Position numbers and translations under genes: made by a program. From Ch128b sp964527925 (GTDB lineage: Bacteria; Bacteroidota; Ignavibacteria; Ch128b): a stretch of DNA of 64,000 bases. Shown piece after piece: positions 1 to 10,100 of this stretch (position 1 is its first letter; every line of letters begins with the position of its first letter). The notes beneath the pieces were generated by a model that was given only the letters and a program-made list of their open reading frames with translations, made no database searches and was not told the origin of the DNA. The stretch is from the NCBI GenBank assembly GCA_964527925.1, contig CAZGQO010000011.1, forward strand, positions 1 through 64,000, given 5' to 3'.

Positions 1-1238
1 GCTCCAAAATTCATTTCTAAATTCTTAAAGAACTTATGAACAACATCAAGTTGAAAATTATTTTCTTCTTCTCTCGAAATGTTTTTAAATATTGGATTTA
101 AAAGAGTATCACTTTGTCTTGAATCGTAGTCTGTAAAGTTTCTATAATATCTTAAATTCATATAGCCATTTGAAAATACTCTTTTATAACTCAATCCAGC
201 AATATATTGTGTTTGATTATTTCCAAGTATTCGAGCGTTATTCTGTCTTTTTTCCTCTGTATCGTTGAAAAATTTTACTCTATCAAATGCACCAATGTAG
301 AGAAAGCTAATTGAGTTAATGTTGTCTAATTTATGATCATATTTAGCCAATAAATCATAATATTCAGGAACGAATGAAAATCCAGCAGCTTTGAAAATAA
401 AATCTAAATAACTTCTTCTTGCTGATATAATAAAAGATGAATTCTGGTTAAATGCTGGTCCTTCAACATCGAAACCGAACAATGTTGCGGAGAGAGTTCC
501 TTTGAAATCATAATTAACATTATCTCCTTCACGAAGATTTATTTTTAGTGTGGAAGAAATTTTATCACCATAGAGCACCGGAAATCCGCCAGTAGAAAAA
601 GAAACATCCCGCACAAAATCCAGATTAATAAAACTAATGGGTCCACCTGTTGCACCTTGAGTTCCAAAGTGATTTATATTAGGAATCTCATAACCATCAA
701 CAACATATAAATTTTCAGATGGTGCACCGCCGCGCACAACCAGATCATTTCTACCCGCATCAGCTTGAGCAATTCCTGGTAAAACAGATAATGACCTTAC
801 CACATCTTCAAATCCGCCCGGACTTCTTCTGATTTCTTCCTGTGAAAAACTTCTCGAACTAACTGGCTCAAGAATATTCTTATTAAAAAAGTCTGCTTTC
901 ACAACAACATCTTTAATCTCAATTATTTCTGGTACAAGCTCAAAATTAACCGTAACTGACTTGCCTGGTTTTACCATCACATCACTTACAACAATAGTTT
1001 TATAACCAATAACAGAAGCCCGAACCTGGTAAATACCTATCGGAACATTATTTATGATAAAGTTTCCATCAAGATCTGTAGAAGCACCATAATTAGATCC
1101 AAGAATAATAACATTTGCAAAGGGAAGTGGCAGAAGAGTATTCTTTTCTAAAACTCTGCCTCTAATTAAACCATTTATTTCCTGTGAATAAATATTTGTT
1201 ATTAGAATAAATAAGAGAGTCAACAAAATTTTTAACAT
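1..1238 (-). CDS. TonB-dependent outer-membrane receptor, partial (C-terminus outside window)
   Basis: The reading frame is open from an ATG at 1238 to the window edge, so about 412 N-terminal residues are visible. It begins with a signal peptide (hydrophobic core LLTLLFILI, then SQE). Next comes a carboxypeptidase-regulatory-like beta-sandwich (GRVLEKN...DLDGNFIINNVPIG, about residues 25-105). A TonB plug domain follows (SVLPGIAQADAGRNDLVVRGG, then VVDGYEIP). The first strands of the barrel come after that. This layout is usual for SusC-like and related Bacteroidota receptors that import bulky ligands through the outer membrane. The ligand cannot be told from this part. No SusD-like partner is seen upstream, where the next element is a tRNA on the other strand. 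Confidence 0.9.
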   Translation of the reverse strand, partial: MLKILLTLLFILITNIYSQEINGLIRGRVLEKNTLLPLPFANVIILGSNYGASTDLDGNFIINNVPIGIYQVRASVIGYKTIVVSDVMVKPGKSVTVNFELVPEIIEIKDVVVKADFFNKNILEPVSSRSFSQEEIRRSPGGFEDVVRSLSVLPGIAQADAGRNDLVVRGGAPSENLYVVDGYEIPNINHFGTQGATGGPISFINLDFVRDVSFSTGGFPVLYGDKISSTLKINLREGDNVNYDFKGTLSATLFGFDVEGPAFNQNSSFIISARRSYLDFIFKAAGFSFVPEYYDLLAKYDHKLDNINSISFLYIGAFDRVKFFNDTEEKRQNNARILGNNQTQYIAGLSYKRVFSNGYMNLRYYRNFTDYDSRQSDTLLNPIFKNISREEENNFQLDVVHKFFKNLEMNFG

Positions 1239-1515
1239 AAATCCTACTTTTTATTAATTAACAATCTATATGGCTTTTAAGGTTCAGTATATCAAAAAAA
1301 ATTTTTTAATATTCTCCCCACGACAAATATTAAACCACGTTCAGTTAATATATTGTAATGAAAGAACTTTCTGGTTTAAGTTATAGAGTATTAAGTTTTA
1401 CCAATATTAAAAAACATTCAGACTTTATTGATACTTAAATTTATTAAGATTCATTAATTAAAATATTTTCTTCCAATCAACCTTATTTTTAAATTGCAAT
1501 AGCAAATTTGAAATT

Positions 1516-1589
1516 GCCCCCGTAGCTCAGATGGATAGAGCAGCGGTTTCCTAAACCGCGTGTCGGAGGTTCGAATCCTCTCGGGGGTA
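1516..1589 (+). tRNA. tRNA-Arg (anticodon CCU)
   Basis: The 74-nt stretch folds as a full cloverleaf. The acceptor stem is GCCCCCG with CGGGGGT (last pair G-U). The D arm is GCTC...GAGC. The anticodon stem GCGGT/ACCGC closes the loop TTCCTAA, giving anticodon CCT, which reads AGG. The T arm is GGAGG-TTCGAAT-CCTCT, and the discriminator base is A. CCA is not encoded (ACAAA follows). It stands alone between the divergent receptor and fbp. Confidence 0.96.
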
Positions 1590-1767
1590 CAAAAAATATA
1601 TGGAGGGTCAAAAGTTCGAAAATCTTAATCAAGAAGAGATTCCAATTTTTTTGCTTTATAACTTCTTATATATGAAAAAGATTTTCTTACCAATATTCAC
1701 CCTTCTCTACAAACCAGAGTTTCAGATAGAAAACAATCCATTAACAATAATTAATTGAGGAGGAATC

Positions 1768-2796
1768 ATGCCAATACCAAAACGTTTTTTGACCTTGGAA
1801 AGACACATCATTGAAAATGAACGTAAACACCCAGAAGCAACTGGAGAACTATCAGATTTACTTTCTGATTTAGCTCTTGCAGCTAAAATAATTTCACTTG
1901 AGGTTAATAAAGCAGGGTTGGTAGATATTTTAGGTTTTACAGGAACAAAAAACATTCATGGAGAAGATGTAAAAAAACTGGACGTGTATGCTCATGAAAC
2001 ATTGATAAACGCTATGAATCACGGTGGACACCTCTGTGTAATGGCATCTGAAGAAGAAGAAAACTTAATTTACATTCCAACTGAAAATAAAATTGGTAAA
2101 TATGTTCTATTGTTCGATCCACTTGATGGTTCATCAAACATCGATGTGAATATTAGCATCGGCACTATCTTTTCAATCTATCGACGAAAATCAAAAGGCA
2201 ATGGACCAGGCACAATAGAAGATTGCCTGCAAAAAGGTACTGAACAGGTTGCATCTGGATACATTGTGTATGGTTCAAGTACTATTCTTGTTTATACAAC
2301 GGGAAATGGAGTCTATGGATTTACTCTGGATCCCGCTGTTGGTGAGTTTTTGTTAAGTCATGATAATATTCGAATTCCAACGAAAGGAAAAATCTATTCA
2401 ATCAATGAAGGAAATTATTTATACTGGGATGATGGATTAAAAAAGTACATCAAATATTTACAACAGCACGATAAAGAAACGGGTCGACCATATTCAGCAA
2501 GATATGTTGGTTCACTGGTTGCTGATTTTCATCGTAATCTGATTTACGGCGGAATTTTTATGTACCCAAGAGATAATAAAAATCCAAATGGTAAACTCCG
2601 TCTGATTTACGAATGCAATCCTCTCGCATTCATTGTTGAACAGGCTGGCGGGAAAGCATCAAATGGTTATCAAAGAATTTTAGATATTGAACCAAAAGAA
2701 TTGCATCAGCGAGTTCCATTATTTATTGGAAGTCCACACGATGTAAGAATTGCTGAAGAATTTGTTCAAGGTAAAAGGGATTTGGAAGTAAAGTAA
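1768..2796 (+). CDS. fbp: Fructose-1,6-bisphosphatase class I
   Basis: This 342-residue protein has the class I FBPase length and the metal/phosphate-binding signature DPLDGSSNID at residues 117-126. An acidic cluster (ASEEEEN, about 93-99) precedes it and corresponds to the catalytic metal site of the family. The C-terminal part contains the sugar-phosphate-binding stretch (YVGSLVADFHRNL, then LIYECNPLAFIVEQAGG). It hydrolyses fructose 1,6-bisphosphate to fructose 6-phosphate in gluconeogenesis, in the cytoplasm. The ATG is preceded by a strong GAGGAGG ribosome-binding site. A methyltransferase gene starts 5 bp after its stop. Together with pckA and maeB in this window it supports a gluconeogenic capacity. 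Confidence 0.96.
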   Translation: MPIPKRFLTLERHIIENERKHPEATGELSDLLSDLALAAKIISLEVNKAGLVDILGFTGTKNIHGEDVKKLDVYAHETLINAMNHGGHLCVMASEEEENLIYIPTENKIGKYVLLFDPLDGSSNIDVNISIGTIFSIYRRKSKGNGPGTIEDCLQKGTEQVASGYIVYGSSTILVYTTGNGVYGFTLDPAVGEFLLSHDNIRIPTKGKIYSINEGNYLYWDDGLKKYIKYLQQHDKETGRPYSARYVGSLVADFHRNLIYGGIFMYPRDNKNPNGKLRLIYECNPLAFIVEQAGGKASNGYQRILDIEPKELHQRVPLFIGSPHDVRIAEEFVQGKRDLEVK

Positions 2797-2801
2797 CTTT
2801 A

Positions 2802-3635
2802 ATGATTTGTCTTGTTTGCAAGTCAAATAATATTTATGTATTCAAAAAAGTAAAGGATTATATATTACAGAAATGTTCTGAGTGTAAAGTGGTTTTCTTA
2901 AAAAATCCTGAGAAAGATTTAATAAGGCTTTACGATGAAGAATATTTCTCGAATTACTTATATGAATCTAATCTGATTTATAATTCATTCTTAAACTCAG
3001 CGAAATATTATTCTGAATTAATCTCAAAAAAATTCGGTGAATTTAAATCGATTCTCGAAGTAGGTGCTGGATTTGGCTTGTTTGTAAGTTCATTTAAAGA
3101 GTTAGGCTACGATGCAGTAGGTATTGAACCTTCTTTATATAGTGTAAAGATTGCAAAAGAAAAATTTAATATTGAGATTTTAAATGCAGATCTAATCACT
3201 TTTTCTTCAGATAAAAAATTTGATGTGATCCTTTTCTATCATTCCTTTGAACACATTCCCAACCCCGTTGAAACTCTATTCAAAGCAAAATCGTTATTGA
3301 ACCCCAAAGGGATAGTGTGGATTTCACTACCAAATGTGATGAGTCTTGATCGATTCCTTCATAAAGAAAATTGGAATGGCTGGAGTCTGCCATATCATCT
3401 ATTTCACTATTCTCCAGGTTCTATAAAAAATCTTCTAAAGATTTGTGGTTTTAAAAGCATCTATATTCAGAAATCGTTTTTAAATCCATTAAGAATTTTT
3501 AAGACAGATTCAAAAATTTCTGAAACAGTACACTCACAAACAAAATACTCAAAGCTAAAAGAATTAATTAGAAAACCAGCCACGCTAATTTTTTCCGGTC
3601 AGAATATGAATGTGTTTGCCCGAGTTGTGAAATAA
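2802..3635 (+). CDS. Class I SAM-dependent methyltransferase with N-terminal zinc-binding motif
   Basis: The 277-residue product begins with two Cys pairs (CLVCKSNN and CSECKVVF) that probably bind zinc. A Rossmann-type SAM-binding core follows, with motif I ILEVGAGFGLFVSSF, an acidic residue at the end of strand 2 (AVGIEPS), and the post-motif FDVILFYHSFEHIPNP, as in Methyltransf_23 proteins. Zinc-ribbon methyltransferases of this kind often modify sugars or small metabolites in cell-surface or secondary pathways. Its substrate is not evident. It lies 5 bp behind fbp and probably shares its transcript. A strong hairpin follows the stop. Confidence 0.85.
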   Translation: MICLVCKSNNIYVFKKVKDYILQKCSECKVVFLKNPEKDLIRLYDEEYFSNYLYESNLIYNSFLNSAKYYSELISKKFGEFKSILEVGAGFGLFVSSFKELGYDAVGIEPSLYSVKIAKEKFNIEILNADLITFSSDKKFDVILFYHSFEHIPNPVETLFKAKSLLNPKGIVWISLPNVMSLDRFLHKENWNGWSLPYHLFHYSPGSIKNLLKICGFKSIYIQKSFLNPLRIFKTDSKISETVHSQTKYSKLKELIRKPATLIFSGQNMNVFARVVK

Positions 3636-3642
3636 AAAACTA

Positions 3643-3690
3643 AGGAAGATTCTATCAGTCATTTCAAATTGTGAATGATAGAATCTTCCT
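3643..3690. terminator. Bidirectional hairpin terminator between convergent genes
   Basis: Positions 3643-3657 are perfectly complementary to 3676-3690, giving a 15-bp stem around an 18-nt loop. It sits exactly in the 63-bp gap between the stop codons of the methyltransferase (+) and the T9SS cargo gene (-). The flanking U-tract is weak in both directions, so intrinsic termination is inferred from position and stem strength. Confidence 0.65.
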
Positions 3691-3698
3691 CTGAGTTA

Positions 3699-5195
3699 CT
3701 ATTTTAGATAAACCATTTTTCTCACAGATTGATAATCTTCTGTGATCATTCTGTAAAAATAAACACCACTTTGCAGGTTCAGATGATTGGCATTTAATTC
3801 AAAAGAGTGTTTTCCTGCAGATTTAAATTCATTTAATAATGTTGCAATTTCATTCCCAAGTAGATCATACAATTTTATTTTAACCAAGGAACTATTAGAA
3901 AGCGAAAAACTAATTTTAGTAGAAGGATTGAACGGATTTGGATAATTCTGGTGCAATTCATTTCTAACAGGAATATTTATTTCATCATCCACTCCTGTTG
4001 GTGCATTAATTGAAACTCCATAAATATCACCATTTGTAAAAAATATACTTGAATCTTGAGAGAAAGCAAGATTTACTCGATTAGTGTAAACATAAAACTT
4101 ATTATTACCATAAGCGCCAAATCCACTCATTGGAATTTTTCCGAACTTAGGTTCATAAATAATAAATTCGTCGCTTAGGGAATTCATGTTAAAATCATAA
4201 AATTTACCCAGGACAAAACAAAAATTTGGATCCGGGTTGACTGAAGTGCTTGTAAACAACAGAGAATTATCTCCCTTGATTATACAGGGTGTCAACCAGC
4301 CAGAATTGGAAACTAAGTATCTTTCAGGTTGAACCGTTCCATCGGAATTGATGATTCTCGCATATAAATTCCATCCTGTTGGTTCTTGGTCAGGAAAAAC
4401 ACAAATAAATTTTCCATTAACAAAAGTTACAAAAACTGGATTATCACTTGGATAATTACTTCCATCAATTAAAAATTCTGAACCTGATGTTGAACCATCC
4501 TGATTTAAAACCCTTCCCCAAACTTCATAGTCATCACCTCCTGAAGCTTCCTTAATAGATACAACCAAATATTTAGAATCTCCAAAAGCTGTACAATTTT
4601 CTTTTCTCGTTGCAAATGAGATTACTGAAGAACTCGATTCTAAAAATCCATTTTTTTGAATAAAGTTTTTTATTATGTAATAACCTGAAGGCTGTTTAAT
4701 TGATGAGATTAATAAAAATTTATTCAACGAGGAATTGAAATGTAAACCATTGTTTGAGAGATATGATGGTAATGTTGGAAATGAATAAAGATTACTCAAC
4801 TCAAAAGTTTGAGCATCTATAAATCTGTACTGAATTCCTCCATTTGTTCCATTTGTCCATACAACTAAAAATCTTTCACCATCAAATGCAGCTTGAAGTA
4901 TTCCAAGATCAAAATCCCAGGCTGGGATCACAGTTGAACCAAGCACAATAGGATTTCCAATTAATGAGTGATCTGATTTAGAATGAAATTGCGCTACCAC
5001 ATCTGCACCAGTAAAGCCTTTTTCTCTTCTGTAGACAATCATATATTTAGATCCATCTTCTGCAAATGCAATTGCAAAAGTTGAATCCGTGCTTACTTCA
5101 ATTGAAAATTCATTGCCTACTTGAGCAAAAGTGGTCAATGAAAGAGAAGTTATTAAGATAATTGAAAAAACAAAGAATGAATTTTTAACATTCAT
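3699..5195 (-). CDS. Secreted protein with C-terminal T9SS type A sorting domain
   Basis: The 498-residue protein has a signal peptide (FFVFSIILITSLSLTTFAQ). A long region of beta-rich repeats containing FDGERFLVVW- and FVNGKFICVFPD-like strands resembles a propeller of integrin-like or Kelch-like blades. The last 85 residues are a classic Ignavibacteria/Bacteroidota sorting domain: QNYPNPFNPSTKISFSL, then LYDLLGNEI, GVYFYRM and the end VRKMVYLK. It is expected to cross the inner membrane by Sec and the outer membrane by T9SS. The body does not identify an enzymatic function, and I see no catalytic motif. The ATG has a GGGAGG ribosome-binding site 5 bases upstream. Confidence 0.85.
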   Translation of the reverse strand: MNVKNSFFVFSIILITSLSLTTFAQVGNEFSIEVSTDSTFAIAFAEDGSKYMIVYRREKGFTGADVVAQFHSKSDHSLIGNPIVLGSTVIPAWDFDLGILQAAFDGERFLVVWTNGTNGGIQYRFIDAQTFELSNLYSFPTLPSYLSNNGLHFNSSLNKFLLISSIKQPSGYYIIKNFIQKNGFLESSSSVISFATRKENCTAFGDSKYLVVSIKEASGGDDYEVWGRVLNQDGSTSGSEFLIDGSNYPSDNPVFVTFVNGKFICVFPDQEPTGWNLYARIINSDGTVQPERYLVSNSGWLTPCIIKGDNSLLFTSTSVNPDPNFCFVLGKFYDFNMNSLSDEFIIYEPKFGKIPMSGFGAYGNNKFYVYTNRVNLAFSQDSSIFFTNGDIYGVSINAPTGVDDEINIPVRNELHQNYPNPFNPSTKISFSLSNSSLVKIKLYDLLGNEIATLLNEFKSAGKHSFELNANHLNLQSGVYFYRMITEDYQSVRKMVYLK

Positions 5196-5597
5196 GACTA
5201 ACCTCCCGGAATTTTTTAAAATTTATAATTTATGGTATAATATAATTTAATCAAGTTCCTATACTAAACTAAGAATAATTTCAAAAATTAACTTAATAAA
5301 AATAGGTTAATCCAAAATTCTTTATACTCAAATTTAGATAATAATTTCATCAAATCTCGTTAAAATTCTCAACATTTTTTCCATGTTCCTAATAAATGTT
5401 GGTAATCTTCTTAAAAAAAATAAACTCAACAAATATGTTCCTATTGAATCTAAATTCTTATAGTAAGATTTGTATTCAATCAAAAAATTACATTATATCT
5501 TGATTTTTTGTAAGCGTAAATATTAGTTTAGCAAAGAAAAATAAGAGAGTTCTACGCTGCCAGAGCAACAAGAGAAAAAACAAATTGGAGGTGCAAT
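5196..5597. other. 402-bp AT-rich intergenic region between divergent genes
   Basis: This gap must hold the promoters of the T9SS cargo gene (-) and the DoxX gene (+). I find no ORF with a ribosome-binding site and no tRNA or riboswitch fold in it. GTTCCTA occurs three times (near 5256, 5392 and 5444), with no regular spacing. Its right end carries one arm of the inverted repeat that brackets the DoxX gene (5557-5570). Confidence 0.5.
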
Positions 5598-6003
5598 ATG
5601 GATACACTATTCCTCATTGGAAGAATAATTGTTGGTTTATATTTCGCTTTCAACGGAATGAATCATTTTTCTAATCTTAATATGATGACTGGTTATGCAC
5701 AATCAAAAGGAGTACCTTCTCCCAGGCTTGCAGTGATTGTAACAGGATTGCTTTTATTGTTAGGTGGATTGAGCTTATTGACTGGTTATCAATCAGATGT
5801 TGGAATAATACTTTTACTGATATTTCTTTTGCCAACTACTTTTATGATGCATAACTTCTGGAAGGTTGAAGATCAGCAAATGAAGATGATGGAAATGGTA
5901 AACTTTATGAAAAACTTTGCGTTGATTGGCAGCTTACTGATGTTCTTTTCAATTCCAAAACCCTGGCCATTTAGTTTATAAATAAAACATGTTGCTCTGG
6001 CAG
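5557..6003. repeat. 14-bp perfect inverted repeat flanking the DoxX gene
   Basis: CTGCCAGAGCAACA at 5557-5570 is the exact reverse complement of TGTTGCTCTGGCAG at 5990-6003. One arm lies 27 bp before the ATG and the other 8 bp after the stop of the DoxX gene, so the repeat frames that gene and nothing else. The arms are GC-richer than their surroundings. No transposase or target-site duplication is visible. In the transcript the arms could pair and close the whole coding region in a loop. Confidence 0.6.
5598..5981 (+). CDS. DoxX family membrane protein
   Basis: The 127-residue protein has four hydrophobic segments and the DoxX-type N-terminus: RIIVGLYFAFNGMNHFSNLNMMTGYAQSKG with the pattern GxxFxxxGxxHF. 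The segment GLLLLLGGLSLLTGYQSDVG follows, and the C-terminal part carries HNFWK with a helix leading to the last membrane segment. DoxX proteins sit in the inner membrane; some are linked to thiosulfate:quinone oxidoreductase or redox stress, but most are uncharacterised. The ATG follows a strong GGAGGTG ribosome-binding site. The gene stands alone inside a 14-bp inverted repeat. Confidence 0.85.
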   Translation: MDTLFLIGRIIVGLYFAFNGMNHFSNLNMMTGYAQSKGVPSPRLAVIVTGLLLLLGGLSLLTGYQSDVGIILLLIFLLPTTFMMHNFWKVEDQQMKMMEMVNFMKNFALIGSLLMFFSIPKPWPFSL

Positions 6004-6083
6004 ATTTGTTTGATTCATTCAGTTCCCATCAATTTTTAAACATCTCAAATTGAATTCAGTTTTTATTCTGAGTAAATTTCGAT

Positions 6084-7118
6084 ATGCGAAAATCAAAAAA
6101 TACGACCCCTGCACGGTTCAACGAAGATATAGAACTTGATCAAAGTCTTCGTCCACTTTCGTTTGATGAATTCGTTGGTCAAAAAAAAATTGTTGATAAC
6201 TTAAAAGTATTCATTCAAGCTACTCTAATCAGAAAAGAATCTCTTGACCATGTACTTTTAACAGGTCCTCCAGGGCTTGGTAAAACAACTCTCGCTCATA
6301 TTATTGCTAATGAATTAGGAGTTAAAATAAAAATCACTTCAGGACCGGTTCTTGAAAAACCTGGTGATCTTGCTGGAATTTTAACAAATCTTGAAGAAAA
6401 TTCTGTTCTGTTCATTGACGAAATTCATCGCTTAAGTCCTGTAGTAGAGGAATATCTCTACTCAGCAATGGAAGATTTTAAGATAGATATAATGATTGAC
6501 TCTGGACCAAATGCAAGAACTGTTCAAATAAAACTTCCAAAGTATACTCTAATTGGTGCAACAACAAGGGCTGGTCTCTTGACTTCACCATTGCGAGACA
6601 GATTTGGGATTAATTCACGATTGGATTACTACACTCCAGAAGATTTACTTCAAATTGTTAAACGTTCTGCTCGAATTTTAAAGGTAGAGATTAATGAAGA
6701 TGCTGCTTTTGAAATTGCTCGAAGGTCAAGAGGAACTCCACGAATTGCCAATCGATTGCTTAAACGAACTCGAGATTTTGCCGATGTTGAACGATTAAAC
6801 AAAATTAATTTAGAAATTGCAAAAAAAGCTTTGACAAGTCTTGATGTCGATGAATATGGTCTCGATGATATGGATAAAGAGATTCTCAGAACAATTGTGC
6901 TGAAATATAAAGGCGGACCTGTAGGCTTGAATACAATTGCCGTTTCAGTAAATGAAGATCCTGGAACCATTGAAGAAGTTTATGAACCATTTTTAATTCA
7001 ACAGGGATTTTTGAAAAGAACACCTCGCGGAAGAGAAACAACAGATCTAGCTCTGAAAGTTTTGAAAATCTCCAGATCAAATCTTACAAGCGGTACACTC
7101 TGGGATGATTTAGATTAA
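6084..7118 (+). CDS. ruvB: Holliday junction branch-migration ATPase RuvB
   Basis: The 344-residue protein matches RuvB along its length. It has the N-terminal LRPLSFDEFVGQ motif, Walker A GPPGLGKTT (61-69), Walker B LFIDEIHR (109-116), sensor I GATTRAG (about 159-165), the arginine-finger region SPLRDRFG (168-175), and the C-terminal winged helix ending in PRGRETT. RuvB forms hexameric rings that drive branch migration with RuvA and support RuvC resolution of recombination intermediates in the cytoplasm. ruvA and ruvC are not in the window. It converges on the sensor kinase gene with only 12 bp between the stops. Confidence 0.97.
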   Translation: MRKSKNTTPARFNEDIELDQSLRPLSFDEFVGQKKIVDNLKVFIQATLIRKESLDHVLLTGPPGLGKTTLAHIIANELGVKIKITSGPVLEKPGDLAGILTNLEENSVLFIDEIHRLSPVVEEYLYSAMEDFKIDIMIDSGPNARTVQIKLPKYTLIGATTRAGLLTSPLRDRFGINSRLDYYTPEDLLQIVKRSARILKVEINEDAAFEIARRSRGTPRIANRLLKRTRDFADVERLNKINLEIAKKALTSLDVDEYGLDDMDKEILRTIVLKYKGGPVGLNTIAVSVNEDPGTIEEVYEPFLIQQGFLKRTPRGRETTDLALKVLKISRSNLTSGTLWDDLD

Positions 7119-7130
7119 TGTTTCAAATGT

Positions 7131-10100
7131 TCAATTAAAATTCTTTAAATCAACTTCTTTTTTCTGTGACTCATTTTTCTTTGACTGAAAAACCACAGTA
7201 AATGTAGAACCAACTTCTTCCTGACTTACGACATAAATCTTTCCATTCATTAACTCAACAAGTCGTTTTGTGATAGAAAGTCCGAGACCAGTCCCCTCTA
7301 TCGACTTTTTAATTGCAGTTGAAGCTCTTCTGAATTCATCGAAAATGAAATTAATTTCATCAGCCGGAATGCCAATTCCTGTATCTTCAACAATCAAATC
7401 AAATTTATCATTTTCTTTTCGAGTTGATATTTTAATAAATCCTTCCTCAGTAAATTTGATTGCATTTGTAATTAAGTTTGAAAGTATTTGATGCAATCTA
7501 TTTCTATCCAGTGAAATTGTATGATTTTCAACCTCTGGATCCAGTTCCAGAATTAAATCGAGTTGTTTTGCTTTAATTTTTTCTCTGAATAGATTTATCG
7601 TATCTCTTATTTCTGCATTTAGATTAACATCAGAAAATTCAAGCGAAATTATTCCTGAATCTATTTTAGCAAGATCAATTATATCATTTATTAGGATTAA
7701 TAATCTTCTTCCGTTAACACTTATGTAGTTAAGATATTTTGTCCTCTCTTCTTCTGATAATTTTAAATTTGATTCTAATAAAATATTAACAAACCCAATA
7801 ATTGAATTAACTGGGGTTCTAAGTTCGTGTGAAAGACTTGCAAGAAAAGTCATTCGTGATTTTGAAAGAGCCAATGCCTTGTTGATTTCCTGTCTGAGTT
7901 GTTTATTCTGCTTTTCTAATGCTTCAATTTGTTGTAATTGATTGATTTTACTCTTCGGTTCTTTCTTTCTACCGGTTAAAAATAGATATAGGGAAACTAT
8001 CGTACTTAAAAATAAAACGATAAGAAGTATTTCCTGGTAATTCAAATAAAACGGTTTTTTAATCTCTATCACATTTGTTGCAATGGGTTCTGTCCATGAA
8101 TCTGAAGGGATTCTTGATCTGACTAAAAATTTGTACTCACCATCAGGAAGATTATCATACTTAACTTCTTTAGAAAATGTTGGTTCTGACCAATCTCGAT
8201 CAAACCCTTCAAGTTTATATGAGAACTCAATGTTGTTAGAAGAAAGTAAAACAGCATTAAACTTAATGATTAACTCTTTTCCATTCTTGATAACAGTTTT
8301 ATTATTTTCAATTTCGCTGATTCCATCTGAATTGATTTCAGTAATGAAAACTCTTGGCTTTACATCAACGAATTCTTCCTCATCTGATAGGATTTCAAAC
8401 AATCCATTTTGACCAGAAATAACAATTTTTCCATTAATTCCATTGATTGAATTTTCATTCTCTATTGATATTGAAAATTTCTTCCATTGATTTGATCGCT
8501 TAAACTCTTTCCAATTCCAGAATCTTAATCCTTCATCACTATTTAACCATAAATTATTTAATTCGTCAAAATAAAATGAATGAACAGAAATTTTTTTCTC
8601 ACTGCTTAATAATTGATGTTTTATCTCACCTGTTTTCATCAACATTATAAATCCATTATCAGACCCAACAAATAAATTGCTTCCACGATCTTCTTTAATT
8701 GTGTTGATAGAATTTATACCAAAACTGTTTTTCAAATCTATCTGTTCAACTCTGGATTTAGTTAGTTTAATTAACTTTGCGTCATCGGTTGCAATCCACA
8801 AAGATCCATCACGAGAGAGATAAATTTTCTCAGGGATGAATTCAAAATTGAATTTTTCTTTATCGAAACTAAATCCTTCACCCAGAAAAATGATTCCTTC
8901 AACTTTGTCATTCTTTCTAAAAGAACCTGCAACGATGATTTGATTATGATCAATGGAAATACAATCAGTGATAAAATCATTAGAAGATTCAATAACAAAA
9001 ATTGGTTTTAATCTGTTTCGAGAAATTATTTCAAAGATTCCCCAATTGCCTGCTTTAATGAAAACTCTATTTCCAGCTGAAAAAATTTTTGAGATATCAG
9101 TTTTTCGATTAGTAAATTTTTTGAAATACTCACTTAAAACGAATTCAAAATTCAAATGATAGAAATTTTTATTTGAATAGAAAGTAATTTTTCCGTTGGG
9201 GTGTCCTAAGTATAAATCATCGTTCAAATTTAAGGTTGAGATTATTCTTCTATCGTACAGTCCATCTTTTTCATCATAGTGATTAACATTGTTCAAATTC
9301 AATCTTAAAAGACCATTATCTTTTCCAATCCATAAATTCCTTTCATCATCCTGGTATATGACATTAACATTTCCTTGAATTACCTGTTGATCAATTACTA
9401 TGCTTTCAAAGGTTTTTAAGTCAACAATTTTTAATGATCTATTATCAGCTAAATAAATCTTATTCCCACCATTTGAAAATAGCTTCTGATAATATTCTTT
9501 GTAAGGATTAAAAAAGTTCGAAGTTCGATCAACTATTTTCTCATCAATTAAGCTATAAATTCTGCTGACATTGAAAATCAATAACGAGGGAAAACCATCT
9601 TTGGATTTTGCATTTTTATCAAACGAAATTGAAAGATTTTCTGATGTAAAAAACCGAGGTGCTGAATAACTGTAAATAACTTTCTTATTTTTTATGTATT
9701 GAATTCCTTTGTCACAAACAACTGCTAAGTATTGTTCATTGCTTTTTATTTTAAGAACATTATTCGAAATCAATCCCTCTGTAACTTGAAAAGTGAACCA
9801 GCCATTTGAATAAAATGCAAGTCCATTTGTTCGAGTATTTGCCCAGAGAGTTTGTTCATTATCATCATTTACTAATTCAATCTCAAAAATTTTAACTCCC
9901 TTTGAACTCAATGGAAATTGTAATTCATTGATAGAATTATCTTTTATTAAAAATACTTTGCCGTCTTCCGTGAGTAAGTACTTGTTATTATTTTTATCAA
10001 TCTCAATTTCTTTAAACTTTGATGATTCAAGGAAATTTGTTTCAGACTGTTTTTTTAATTTTTCCAGATAATTATTCCAGTTATTCCCGTTAAAAATCAT

